A model generated the notes under the pieces. It searched no databases and had not been told where the DNA came from. It was given only the letters and a program-made list of their open reading frames with translations. From Cricetomys ansorgei (taxonomy: Eukaryota; Chordata; Mammalia; Rodentia; Nesomyidae): a stretch of DNA of 64,000 nt. Made by a program: the position numbers and the translations under genes. Position 1 is the first letter of the stretch; every line of letters begins with the position of its first letter. Below, one piece after another: positions 22,946-33,289 of the stretch. The DNA is taken from positions 2,242,501-2,306,500 of the forward strand of contig JAMJFZ010001657.1 of the NCBI GenBank assembly GCA_026225945.1, read 5' to 3'.

Positions 22946-24307
22946 GTATAAAAAAATTGTTTTACCTTTACAACACAATTTAACACTAGACCGCCAAAAC
23001 CACTTACAAGGGTTGCTAATGCACAGGACCAAATGAAACCAAAAATCTATCAAGTTTTCACAATGTCTTTGGACAGCAGAAAAACATTATCAATATCCAA
23101 TTATTTGGAATTCACTCACGATCTTCTGGGCTCCTACAAAGGGCTTGGGTCACTTCTTTGGCTCCGACCTCTGCAGCACACACAGCTTGTCCTCCAGGGT
23201 CTGGTTGGCTCACACCACTGCTGCTGCTGCTCTTGGTGGTCATCCCATAATACTGGCATCTTCACAACGCTGGGATTCCTTGCTACAACTGGACTGTACT
23301 TTCAACAATAGCTTCTCCTAGCCTCTTTTCATGGTGCCAAACCTCAGCTTCTTTACATGACCCCTTCAATCTGGGTTTTCACTAACAGCCTTCACTAACC
23401 TTCACTAACAGTCTCTCCTGGGCTCTTACAGTGCCAAGTCTCAGCTGTTCTCCATGACCCCTTCATAACTTCAAAACCAGCGCCAGCTGGGTAACTCTTA
23501 AAGTAGCAAGTTCGGCTACCGTCACAAGATACAACCTCCGCCAGTTCTAGAAGACAGCTTCTGTGTGTTGACCCTGAGGAAACACTTTCCAGATTTTAAG
23601 ATAGAGTCTGGTTTGCAGGAAAAATAACAGGTCACTTTGTCTGCAGGAAGGGTTCCCTTGTGGGTGGAGTTCTCATCACCATCACCTGTATCTGGACTGC
23701 TTGTCTTTCTCTTAGGTTTACAGGGAAAAACAAAAACTGTTCAGCCTGGTTTGCTGGAAAAATAACTAGTCCTTGTCTACATGAAGTTCCCTTATGGTGT
23801 GGAATTACCGCTTATTGACAGGTTTGCAGGGGGGAAAAAAACTATTCAATTTAACTAAGCAGTTGTTTTGGCTCTAAGTGGGGCTTCCACAACAGCAGGG
23901 GGTCTTGGGCTGGTCCAAAGAATCTCAGGCTGAAACATCCTGGTGGTTTGGAGTTCTTTTTCACCACTATGGGGACGTATACAACCCCTCCAGAGATCTC
24001 AAACAGCATCTTGAGCTTTACACATCTACAACTCAGCTATCAGAAAACTCAAGTTTGTGAAACAGTATGATTTGGTTTCCATTTTTCCATGCCCTGGCTA
24101 CCACCAGCAGCAGGAGGGAACATCAGCTCCATGATCAGGAAGAACAGTAAGAATCTTGCTTTTTCCTTCTCCCAGCTGCACTGTTTATCTCTAAGGACCT
24201 CCATTCTGTGACTCTCACCTCAGATCTTTTTTCCTCATTTATTTATTAATTTCACAGCTTTTTCTCTTCATTTTCTTTCTTTTATTTATTATTTATATTT
24301 ATTATAT

Positions 24308-24318
24308 AAATTTTTTTT

Positions 24319-24369
<51 letters not shown>

Positions 24370-24372
24370 TTT
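24308..24372. repeat. (TTTA)n microsatellite
   Basis: About 16 ATTT units after a T-run, inside the ERV interior and followed by a CT-rich tract. Confidence 0.95.
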
Positions 24373-24532
24373 CCTTTCTCTCTCTCTCCTCTTCCTTCAG
24401 GAGTCTTCAATTAATACTTTAATCTCTATCCTCTGGTAGTTTCCCTGAGCATACTTTACCAGACTCTGTGAGGTATGGAGTTTCTTTCTCTTCTTCCCTG
24501 TCACCACGCTGAATTAGCTGGCATGATGTCCT

Positions 24533-24551
24533 GCCCCACATTGATGCGCCA
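24533..24551 (-). other. Decayed tRNA-Lys primer-binding site
   Basis: Minus strand TGGCGCATCAATGTGGGGC compared with the tRNA-Lys-1,2 site TGGCGCCCAACGTGGGGC: both ends match and the centre differs by an extra base and substitutions. It sits two bases after the LTR. Confidence 0.7.
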
Positions 24552-24553
24552 CT

Positions 24554-24834
24554 TGTAGTAGTACACCACTGTAGTGGCTCACCAAAGACAAGGAGGCATT
24601 TTCATAGACTCAAAGCCTGCCAGACCTCACCAGAGGGAACCACCATCATGGCAAGCATCATACTCAACAGTGGAACCCCAAGCATCTGAGCTCAGGTGCT
24701 TTTATCCTTCAGAACTCCCCAGGTAATTCTTCTGATAGCACATGCAGATCATTAGCAATCGAACATCCCCCACAGAAATCTAAACCTGAAAACAATATAG
24801 AACTCCAAGACCTAGGCTAATCCCTCACCCAATG
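24554..24834 (-). repeat. 5' LTR of the non-coding ERV
   Basis: Partner of 22,601-22,881. Its minus-strand start reads CATTGGGTGAGG where the partner has TGTTGAGTGAGG, so the terminal TG is mutated. Confidence 0.75.
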
Positions 24835-24849
24835 GTGCAATTACTCCAG

Positions 24850-26530
24850 TTGAGAGCCACAGCTCTGTATCAGTTAATATGAGCAGGCAGCATATATTTT
24901 AATTAAAATATTTAGGGAATCACCTTTTAATGATTTTTGCTATATTAACTTTGTTTTCATTACCTGACCATTCTTATTCAAATAAAGTCATTAAAGATGG
25001 CCTTTGTACACTTACCAGGAAGCCAAAACACAATCATTCAACCTGTAAACTGCCAAGGAAGATAGCTCTATTTGATTTCCAGTGACTCTCATCTTTTCCC
25101 TATCTTCTTCTGACAGAAAGACAAAGGCACAGGGCTGCCAACTAGGTCAACCCAAGAAGCAAAGGTTGAAGGAACAAAAGAATAAAGGAAAACAAAAGAA
25201 ACGATTCCCAGCAGGTGGGAGAAGCACACAGGACAACACTTACAATCCTTTCCTACTAGGTCTCATTTCCAGCTAAGTCCAGGGCAAGTCTGCAAAACCA
25301 CACAAAAGAGGCCACTACATGTAAATCCCAGAAGTCTTGATGTTCCCTATTGAAAAAGGTACTTTAAAACGTATTTAAAATGTAACAGTTTTTCTTCTAA
25401 AAGGGGGTGTGGGTTTGGCTGTTTCTGCCATTTGAGTCTGGGCTCTCAACTGCTGCGGCTACTTTTCTCACTAGCAACTTGACTCCGCCCCTCTGTTCCC
25501 TGATAGATTTCTAACTTGTAACGTTTTAAAACTTCAGTTAGCTTGTATGGTTAGGAAGGAAATGAAAGGATAGGAAGCAAAGAGAAACCTTTACAGCCCT
25601 TTTCTGGCTGTCTTAATCTGTCTGTGTTTGGGGAACTGAACTAACTCTAACCCACTCTGGTTCAGCTTCTCCCAGCATGGGCAATTACTGAAAAAAATCT
25701 AAATTGTAACTTTTCTAAAACCCCAGTTAGTTCATTTTATCTGAGCCTTATTTCTGCCTGCTTCCCTATCATCAGCTTTTGTGTTCTCTCTTTCCCTGTC
25801 CTGCAGCAACTCTGCTGTAACTCTGCTGTAACTCTTAACTCCCAACTGCTAACCCTAATGGTCAGTGTCTCTCTTAAATACCTCCCTCCAAGCTGTTCCC
25901 AGAAGTCCAAGCAGCATGCAACCACAGGGGAAGAGCTTTTCCCTGACAAAGCTTCACTCTACACACTAGCAGATAGGTGGTCAAAGTAAATGACTGTTCA
26001 TTTATTTATGATGAACCAAATTAAAAAAATTTAAAAACACAGCTGAAATAGGTCTTCATGTAAGGAAACATAATAACACATCCAGCAATGGCTAGACAAC
26101 TGAGAGTTGATACTTATGAAGATGAGTGTGAGAAAGCAGGAGGACAGAGTCCAGTCAACAGGAGAATCCAAAACCCAAGACATGGGACGGGAATCCAGTT
26201 CAGACACGGGGAATGAAGACTAAATCATCGAAAAGGCAACATGCCTTGAAAGTAAATACAGAAAGTTATGATCATTAAGTAAATCTGTAAGCAGGACTGA
26301 GGAGTAAATGGACTGGCATGGGGGAGTCAAGACCCACTGGGAAATGTCTCTTTAGGACGAAGGATTTAACTAGGTTTTATTAAGTAAGATCCTAACTGGT
26401 AAGAAAAGCATATGCAAACATGTTAACTGAGTAACATGGAAAACACCAAGAGGAGAAATGTTGGAAACACCGTGGGAGCAGGGATAATTCACCTAAACGT
26501 TGTACAGAAAACACTTAGGGATAAGAAATT
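24850..26530. other. Mostly unclassified sequence with a diverged internal duplication
   Basis: No SINE is seen. Two similar segments (around 25,505-25,550 and 25,693-25,738: TGTAACGTTTTAAAACTTCAG versus TGTAACTTTTCTAAAACCCCAG) lie about 188 bp apart, which hints at another decayed ERV. A 64-codon frame rich in Lys/Gln/Arg at 25,082-25,276 looks like chance or remnant coding sequence. Confidence 0.4.
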
Positions 26531-26537
26531 AAGATGA

Positions 26538-26735
26538 CCCGGGCGATCGTGGCACACAACTTTAATCCTAGCACTCGGGAGGCAGAGGCAGAGAGGCAGG
26601 CAGATCTCTGAGTTTGAGGGCATCCTGGTCTACAGAACTATTTCAGGATGCCAGGACCACACCAAGAAACCCTGTCTTGAAAAAAACAATCAAAAACAAA
26701 AAAACAAAACAAAACACACACCAAAAAAAAAGAAA
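26538..26735 (+). repeat. B1 SINE
   Basis: B1 with a local duplication (GGCAGAGGCAGAGAGGCAGG) and a long A-rich tail. Confidence 0.9.
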
Positions 26736-27059
26736 AAAGAAATCAAAAACTGCCAAACAGCACAGTGTGAACTTAGAGTCTGTACTTATATGACTATCAG
26801 CAGTCCAATGAAAATCATTTTAAGGGTGCTATACCCCATGGGATGGAGTTAGGAAGAGGCAGGAAGGATAGTTTTATGCTGCAATGATCTCAATAGGTAT
26901 TTATGTGAAATGTAATTAAGCCCTACACATAAAGAAAATTGAAAAGAGAATAAATACACAATGAAAAAATATTAGCTAGAAAGATACTGCTTGCACCACA
27001 GAAGAGTCCTGAGGATTGCGGAGGGGGCATGCAGATCCTGGAAACAGAAGCACAGAAGC

Positions 27060-27157
27060 ACTAGTAATTAAGTGTTGTTTTAAACTGTCCAACCACTATC
27101 ATAGCACAGCGTAAATGTTCTCGTAAACCATGAATTCCATTATGTTGGTACTATTTT
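27060..27157 (+). repeat. MIR fragment, left part
   Basis: CACTATCATAGCACAGCGTAA and the stretch to TACTATTTTAA suggest the first half of a MIR broken by the next SINE. Confidence 0.4.
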
Positions 27158-27334
27158 AAGTCCATTTACTTGTTTATTTTACATGTGTGCCACGGCACAC
27201 GTGTGGAGGTCAGAAGACAACTTTCAGAAGTTGGTTCTCTCCTTTCACTATGTAGGTGCTGGAAATTCAACTCAGGTTGTCAAGCTTGGGGGCAAACACC
27301 TTTACCAGATGAGTCATCTCTCGGCTCCAAACAG
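27158..27334 (-). repeat. B3 SINE
   Basis: Complement of B3: GTGTGGAGGTCAGAAGACAAC, AGTTGGTTCTCTCCTTTCAC, AACTCAGGTTGTCAAGCTTG, GAGTCATCTCTCGGCTCC. Confidence 0.9.
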
Positions 27335-27450
27335 ATTTTATTATTTACCCCCCAACTTACAAACGGAGACACTGAAACACATTGAAGTTTATACAAGGTT
27401 GCAAAGATCAGAGGTGCATCAGAACAATCTGGCTCCAAAGTCCATGTTCC
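27335..27450 (+). repeat. MIR fragment, right part
   Basis: CAACTTACAAACGGAGACACTG, AAGGTTGCAAAGATCAGAGG and CAATCTGGCTCCAAAGTCC keep the order of MIR. Confidence 0.6.
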
Positions 27451-27574
27451 TCAGCAGCTCAATGATCCAGAAATAATCAAGATTCTGAGAAGAACAGTGA
27501 TATACCTTAAAGGGGGTGGGGCTAAGGAATTAATTTTTGACGGGAAAATTTAAAGATGCTTAATACTCTAAAGA

Positions 27575-27577
<3 letters not shown>

Positions 27578-27605
<28 letters not shown>
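27578..27605. repeat. (CA)n microsatellite
   Basis: About 14 CA units. Confidence 0.97.
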
Positions 27606-27619
27606 AGGAAATGCTGATT

Positions 27620-28080
27620 GTAGCATTTGAAGAATAAATGTCTATCTAGAAAAATAACCATTTTCATACAAAGCATTCATGTCAGAATGTAAGAGCATAA
27701 ACAACTAGAGAAGATAGACACACATTATTTAAATAAGGTGAGACCATATCAGGAGACAACATTTTCATTTACTACAGATCTGATCCAAGCACTACACTGT
27801 CTGCGTTTTCCGAGTATCCTATATCAATCAGAATCATCTAGTATGCTTATTGAGCATCCTATATCCACCTGAATTATCTAGGATGTTTATGCAAGAGGCA
27901 CATTTCTGAGTCCATCCCAGATTCTAAAAATCTGTAGGTAACACTCAGGAAAATAACATTTTAATACTCTTTCTAGACAATTCTTCTGTATAAAAGCTGA
28001 GGTCCACTTTCTTTGGTGCAGTCCATGTGCTTACAACACTGTGATTCCCAATTACTTTAGCTCCTTTCCTTTGTAATTGG
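27620..28080. other. Unique sequence
   Basis: No feature recognised. Confidence 0.4.
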
Positions 28081-28092
28081 ACTGGGTTTTTC

Positions 28093-28301
28093 TAGTGGTT
28101 CTTAACCTTCCTAATGTTGTGGCCATTTAATACAGTTCCTTATGTGTGGTGACCCATCATAAAATTATTTTTGTTGCTACTTCATAACTATAATTTGCTA
28201 CTGTTATGAGTCATGATGTAAATATCTGATATGCAGATGGTCTTAGTGAAAGGGTCGTCCAACCCCAAAAGGGGTTGTGGCCCACAGGTTGAGAACCGTT
28301 G
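28093..28301 (+). mobile_element. hAT-type MITE (URR1-like), copy 1
   Basis: Terminal inverted repeats TAGTGGTTCTTAACC and GGTTGAGAACCGTTG enclose an AT-rich middle with ATAAAATTATTTTTGTTGCTAC. The CAGTGGTTCTCAAC-type ends belong to hAT-Charlie elements; the rodent member URR1 fits. Confidence 0.85.
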
Positions 28302-28309
28302 TTTCTAAG

Positions 28310-28660
28310 CTCTTAGCTGACTACACTTGATTTGTGTTTGTGTCTGAAATTCTCAGGCTGATTTGTAATAATCTAAACTTAGCTTTAGAGTTTTCATGTT
28401 TAATTCATTTAACTTCAGTTAACAAGTTAAATTCATGTTAACTACAATATTAACAGAAGAACTTTTAAAAAGCTCTAGTTCCTTTTCTAGGCATTATGAT
28501 TCTTCTGTCAAATGTAACGTAAGGTTGACGGATACTGTGCTGAACAGACATGCCAATTCTTCCATTGCTGAATCTCTGCAGAACAGAATGGTTTATATGG
28601 TAGCCTTACTAGCTGAAGCACAAATATACTGGTTTGGTTTTGCCCTACCACAAAAGCTTA
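28310..28660. other. Unique sequence
   Basis: No feature recognised. A 106-codon plus-strand frame starting at 28,435 runs into the following SINE and is not credible as a gene. Confidence 0.4.
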
Positions 28661-28663
28661 TGT

Positions 28664-28815
28664 TTTCCCTTTATTTTTATTTTATGTGTATGGATGTTTT
28701 GCTTGCGTGCACAGAGTCTAGAAGAGGGCATCAGATTCTGCGACTGGAATTATAGATAGTGAGCAAGCCATGTGGGTGCTAAGAATTGAACCCAAGTCCT
28801 CAAAAAAGCAGCAAG
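28664..28815 (-). repeat. B2/B3 SINE
   Basis: Complement: TTTATGTGTATGGATGTTTTG, GAAGAGGGCATCAGATTCTG, GGTGCTAAGAATTGAACCC. Confidence 0.85.
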
Positions 28816-28825
28816 CACTCATTTT

Positions 28826-29046
28826 TTGAATATCTTATTTTATTTTAGCTGTATAAATGTTTTGACTGATATATGTCTGTGCACCACATGTGTGCAGTGC
28901 CTGAGGAGGCTGAAAAGAGAATGTCAGATCCCCCAGGACTGGCGTTAAAGACAACTGTGAGCTGCCATATGTATGCTAGGAATTGAACCCATGTCCTCTG
29001 GAAAAACTGCCAGTGCTCATAACACCTGAGCTATCTCTCCAGGCTC
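28826..29046 (-). repeat. B2/B3 SINE, adjacent second copy
   Basis: Complement: ATGTGTGCAGTGCCTGAGG, GAGCTGCCATATGTATGCTA, AGCTATCTCTCCAGGCTC. Same orientation as the copy just before it. Confidence 0.9.
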
Positions 29047-29049
29047 ATA

Positions 29050-29790
29050 GGGGATTTTATAAGGAAATAGTTGTCATTCTACAGAAGGTAAGTATGAGAT
29101 AGGCTCTAGTTGCTACAACAGTTAGGAAATACCTAACATTCCTCATTCCCTTTGGACTTAATGAGAAAAAGCAAAGAAAGAAAGAGCTGCTTTAATTAAA
29201 GCTTCCTTCTACAGTGCTATTTTGTCATCTTTCTGGCTTGGCTGAGGTGACCAGAATTAAAAACCAAAGCTAAATTACAGTGTAGGTCTTTTGCCATTCC
29301 TTGCAAATTGACCCCTAAAGAAAAAAGTAAAGGTAATGAATTCAGTTTTGTATCATCAAGTAGCTCAGCATACACCCCCAGACTCGGTGTGTGTGAATTC
29401 TCCATTCAATCCTTTCAAGGAACCCACGCACACAACACCCAAGTACTCAACTTACAGATGATTCCCTCTTGTGTTCCACTTGCTCTCACATGAAACTCAC
29501 TTTCAGTGCATGCAGATTCCTATCTTGTCAACAGAACTAAACACACCATCCTCACTCAGAGGTAAGCCTGAAGAATCAGTTCCAACAGCACCATGGTAAA
29601 CCACACCCATCTACTAGTCAATGTAATGGGGAAAAGAAGACTACAGAACTCAGCAAGGCAGACAGAAGCAGAAGGAGGAAGTGAGAAATAGATGAGGCAA
29701 ACATGTGGAATAAAGCTGAGAAAAGTAACCACATATTCCAGACTAGGAGGCAGAGACTAGCTTCTAAGATTCCTAACAATGCTCTTCATT
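29050..29790. other. Unique sequence
   Basis: No feature recognised. Confidence 0.4.
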
Positions 29791-29799
29791 TAAGATCTA

Positions 29800-29900
29800 A
29801 TTTCCTCTGACCTCCACCCATGCACCCTGACAAGTGTGTATGTGCATGTGCGCACAGATATGTACACGCACACACACACACATCCCCCCCCCATATATAA
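29800..29900 (+). repeat. B3 3' end with CA-rich and C-run tail
   Basis: CCTCTGACCTCCACCCATGC followed by alternating TG/CA sequence and a C9 run is the usual 3' end of B2/B3 SINEs. Confidence 0.6.
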
Positions 29901-29929
29901 AATTTTTAAAAACATCTAGTTCCATCCAT

Positions 29930-30470
29930 CGCAAACAGCTGTACCCCTAACAATTTCTCTTTGAGGTCGGAAAATTCCTAACTAAAACATTATTTATTTT
30001 AGAGTATACACCAAGAAAAGAAAAGCTGAAACAAGATAAATACAAGGAGGAAAAAAGTGTACCAGGAAGAAAATGAAACCATGGGTAGCTAAAAGCCCTG
30101 TGAGGATGAAGCTGCTTGCCAGGAAGCTCCACTGATGTTTATCTTATTCTTACCAATGAAACAACTTCAAGTTCATTCTTTATATTTTTTCCAAAGTAAA
30201 TTATCAATGCTGACAATTAAAAATACTTCACATTTGTAAGACAAAAATCGTATGACCTATCTTGTATTAATGTGACAGAGCTGTGACATTTAAAAATTCT
30301 CTTTATCATGCAGTTACATATAAGCATAGGCAGGTAACTAGCCTTTAACTTCAGAAACCTTCCTGGTATCCAAACTAAGGGTAACAGTATCTAAATCTTT
30401 CCCTCTTTTATTCTTTAAACCTTTAATTTATTTCTCCAGAAATAATTTCAGAAGTACTTTCTTATACTTT
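29930..30470. other. Unique sequence
   Basis: No feature recognised. Confidence 0.4.
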
Positions 30471-30477
30471 TTTTCCC

Positions 30478-30617
30478 AAGACAGACAGGGTTTCTCTATC
30501 TAACAGCCCTGGCTATCCTGGAACTCACACTATAGGCTGAGCTTGAACTCAGAGATCTGCCTGCCTCTGCCTCCCAAGTGCTAATATTAAAGGTGTGGGA
30601 TATCACTGCCCTGCCAG
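30478..30617 (-). repeat. B1 SINE
   Basis: Complement: AGACAGGGTTTCTCTATC, CAGAGATCTGCCTGCCTCTG, CCTCCCAAGTGCTAATATTA. Confidence 0.92.
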
Positions 30618-31019
30618 AAGTACTTTCTTTGAAGCTAATTTCCTTCTAAGTCCAAAATAAGACTATGACATAAGCCCCAATCCATATGAAAAGTCTGCAC
30701 TAACACCAACTAAGACCAACATGATATTGAATAGGTATAACTTCGGTCATCTAATACAGAAGCTGGCATCCTTCTGCTTTGGCAGGCACCTCTGACCCGG
30801 CAGTCAGAAGATAAGGAAAGAAAGTAGAGTTCAAGCAAATCTGGGCTGCAGAACCGGCCCTGTCTCAAAAGAGGTAAGAAAAGGAAAGGAGGAAGAGAGG
30901 AATAATCTTAATTTTACACATTTACAGGAAACTTCACTATTATTGTTAAGATTCATTAGCAAAGTTTAATGGCTTGTAACACTATAATTCCTTGTTTAAG
31001 CAAAGCTCATTCCTGTTTG

Positions 31020-31125
31020 GTTGTGAGCCAGGGACTCTTGTAGCACAGGCTGGCCTCAAACTCACTATGTAAAAGGAAGATGATCTTGAACTCTAGATCT
31101 TCCTGATTGCTGGTACTTATGCCCT
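31020..31125 (-). repeat. B1/B4-type fragment
   Basis: GTAGCACAGGCTGGCCTCAAA and CTCACTATGTAAAAGGAAG are complement B1-type sequence; the ends are missing. Confidence 0.7.
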
Positions 31126-31267
31126 AGGGTTTGTTCTATGTTGTGCTGTTTTCTTTTTTCTTACAAGGAAATTGGGATTTTTTTCATAAACCTTGCAATC
31201 TGCACCATAGAGTTTCTGAAATACTACAGAGGCAAAAGAGTGAAAATCATGATCCAACAATTTGTAT

Positions 31268-31620
31268 TTGTAGTGGTTTAAATGAGAATGTTCCCGGGTG
31301 GGCTCAGGTATTTGAACATTTGTTACCAGTTGGTGGTGCTATCTGGGGCGATTTAGGAAGTGTGTCCTTGCTAGAAGTACGTCACTAGAGGTAGGCTTTG
31401 AGAGTTTAAACTCCAGCCATTTCCAGTTTGTTCCCTCTGCTTTGTGCTTTTGGTAAAGGGTGCGAGCTCTCAGCATTTTACTCTAGCTGCCATCCTGCAG
31501 GCATGCCTCCCCACCATGATGGACTCTTATCCCTCTGGAACCATAAAAATAAATTATTCTTTCTACTGGTTGCTTTGGCCATGGTATTTTGTCACAGCAA
31601 TAGAAGAGCAGCTAATACAG
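31268..31620 (-). repeat. ~400-bp rodent interspersed repeat, copy 2
   Basis: TAGTGGTTTAAATGAGAATG, TCCCCACCATGATGGACTC, ATAAATTATTCTTTCTA and CATGGTATTTTGTCACAGCA give the known order of this rodent family in the orientation opposite to copy 1. Confidence 0.75.
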
Positions 31621-31834
31621 AGCTTTTCTGCTGAGTTATACTACAACCTGACAGAACCTAACAAAGAGGACAAGTATTCCATACATGGGGTGACGGAGTA
31701 TTTCTGTGCCTAAGTTTTGGTGGTGGTTACATGAACTAAGCATGAATAAAATGACATAAAAATATACACACACATCGTACCAAGGTCAGTTTCCAGGTGT
31801 GGGGTTCTCTGTTGTCTTCTGTTTGCTTTTGGGT

Positions 31835-31905
31835 GTTTGTTGACGTCAGGACCTGGCACACGCTAGGCTAGCACTGCACCACTGAGCCAGATCCCTCCTC
31901 TTTCT
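31835..31905 (-). repeat. ID/B4 fragment
   Basis: CAGGACCTGGCACACGCTAGG and GCACTGCACCACTGAGCCAG are the complement of the ID tRNA-like body. Confidence 0.65.
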
Positions 31906-32024
31906 GGACTATACTGAAGTTAGGTCCGACATAACCAATGGGGGAAGCTGAATAAAGAGAACAGCGCCCTCTTCTATTTTTGAAGCTCCTTGTGAATGAC
32001 AAGATACAGCAACGGCACCCTCTG

Positions 32025-32165
32025 GGCTCATGTGAGGCAATTCTATGAAGTCAGTTCTCTTCTTATCCCCATTCCACAGATGAGGAAACTAAGATGCAGA
32101 CACTTAAATCACTTGCTCAAGGTTACACAGTGGTAGAAGCTGGTTTTGACATGGGTGCAATGACT
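32025..32165 (+). repeat. MIR SINE
   Basis: CCCCATTCCACAGATGAGGAAACTAAG, then CACTTGCTCAAGGTTACAC and AGAAGCTGGTTTTGACATGG: a well-preserved MIR core. Confidence 0.88.
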
Positions 32166-32573
32166 CAAAATTTGGATTTATTCGAAAGGCTGCAGAGCCA
32201 CTGAAGGATTACAGGAAAAGTATGGCTGACAATCAAATTCACATTTTACTTTGGCAAGATCCCTCAGGTACCAGTGTAGAATGACTAATGAAAAACGACT
32301 TCATGCAACAAGATTAGTTAAGAGTCTGATGTAATGAGTCAGAAACAGTGAATTAAGAGAACTGAAAGAGAATGAAAGGAATACGCAGAGAGCAAGATCA
32401 ACTCCATCTCATGATTGCAAGGCCTGACCAGCCAAGCCAAGAGCTTCAGGATTTAACACTATTACTACTCCTTATCAAAATCACAAGACAGATAATTTCA
32501 GTATTACAGCATCCTCGTTTTGGCAGAACCCACAACATTTGACTTTTTCCCGTATAAAAACTGAGTCTTGGGC

Positions 32574-32752
32574 CAACAGGTAGCTCAGTAAGAAAAGACA
32601 CCTGCTACCAAGCCCAAGGACCTGAATCCAATCCCCAAGGCCCACATGGTGGAAGGGAGAGCCAGCTCCTGCAAGTTATCTTCTAAAATCCACGTGTGCA
32701 CCATGACAGATGTGTTTATTCACACATAATAAATAAATAAAGGCCAAAAGAA
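32574..32752 (+). repeat. B3 SINE
   Basis: GGGCCAACAGGTAGCTCAGTAAG, CCAATCCCCAAGGCCCACA and an AATAAATAAATAA tail. Confidence 0.85.
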
Positions 32753-32885
32753 TTGAGCACATTCATTAAAGTCACTGTTCCTTCACACCTCCATGCTGCT
32801 CCTTAAAACACAAAAGTTACTAATGTTTCTAATACACCACATGTAGGCCTCTAACAAAAGATGGACAGAACTACAGAGTATATTG

Positions 32886-33281
32886 CTTTAGTTTGCTTTT
32901 GACTGCTATGACACAGACACCATGACTAAAAGCAACTTGGGGAGGAAAAGGTTTGTTTGGCTTATACTTCCCTATCACAGTCCACCATCATTCAGGAAGC
33001 TGAGGCAGGAACAAACAGGACAGGAATCTGGAGGCAGAGAACGAAGTAGAGACCACAGAGGGACCTGATCACTGGCTTGCTCAGCACATTTTCTTATACT
33101 CAGGAGGACCGCCTGCCCAGGGGTGGCACTGCCCACAGTAAACTGGACCTTTATCAATTAGCAATCAAGAAAACGCCTCACAGGCTTGCTACATGCAATC
33201 TGATTGAGGCATTTTCTCAATTGAGATTATTCTTCCTATTTGACCCCAACTTGTGTCACAGTGACAAAAAAAGCTAAACCA
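32886..33281 (+). repeat. ~400-bp rodent interspersed repeat, copy 3
   Basis: CACCATGACTAAAAGCAACTTGG, GAGGCAGGAACAAACAGG and GCATTTTCTCAATTGAGATT parallel copy 1 at 8,264. Confidence 0.8.
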
Positions 33282-33289
33282 TGTGTTTT

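Larger units (their letters stand above)
22601..24834 (-). mobile_element. Short non-coding endogenous retrovirus with both LTRs
   Basis: Two related ~281-bp direct repeats (22,601-22,881 and 24,554-24,834) bracket a 1.67-kb interior. Read on the minus strand, the upstream LTR ends in CA and, two bases later, is followed by a sequence like the tRNA-Lys-1,2 primer site (24,533-24,551). The interior has no long frame, so the element is non-autonomous and would have moved using proteins of a related retrovirus. It has tandem-like internal modules (GTGCCAA...CTCAGCT...CATGACCCCTTCA occurs twice, near 23,333 and 23,430) and a (TTTA)n tract. Class II, tRNA-Lys-primed ERV is the inference; mys-like elements of muroid rodents are one possibility. 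Confidence 0.75.

Noticed and set aside
25082..25276. Lys/Arg/Gln-rich 64-codon ORF as an exon preceded by TTCTGACAG
   Set aside because: A plausible acceptor precedes it, but there is no donor and no protein I recognise; composition follows an A/G-rich stretch.
28435..28755. 106-codon plus-strand ORF
   Set aside because: The second half is translated SINE sequence and the first half shows no similarity to known proteins.
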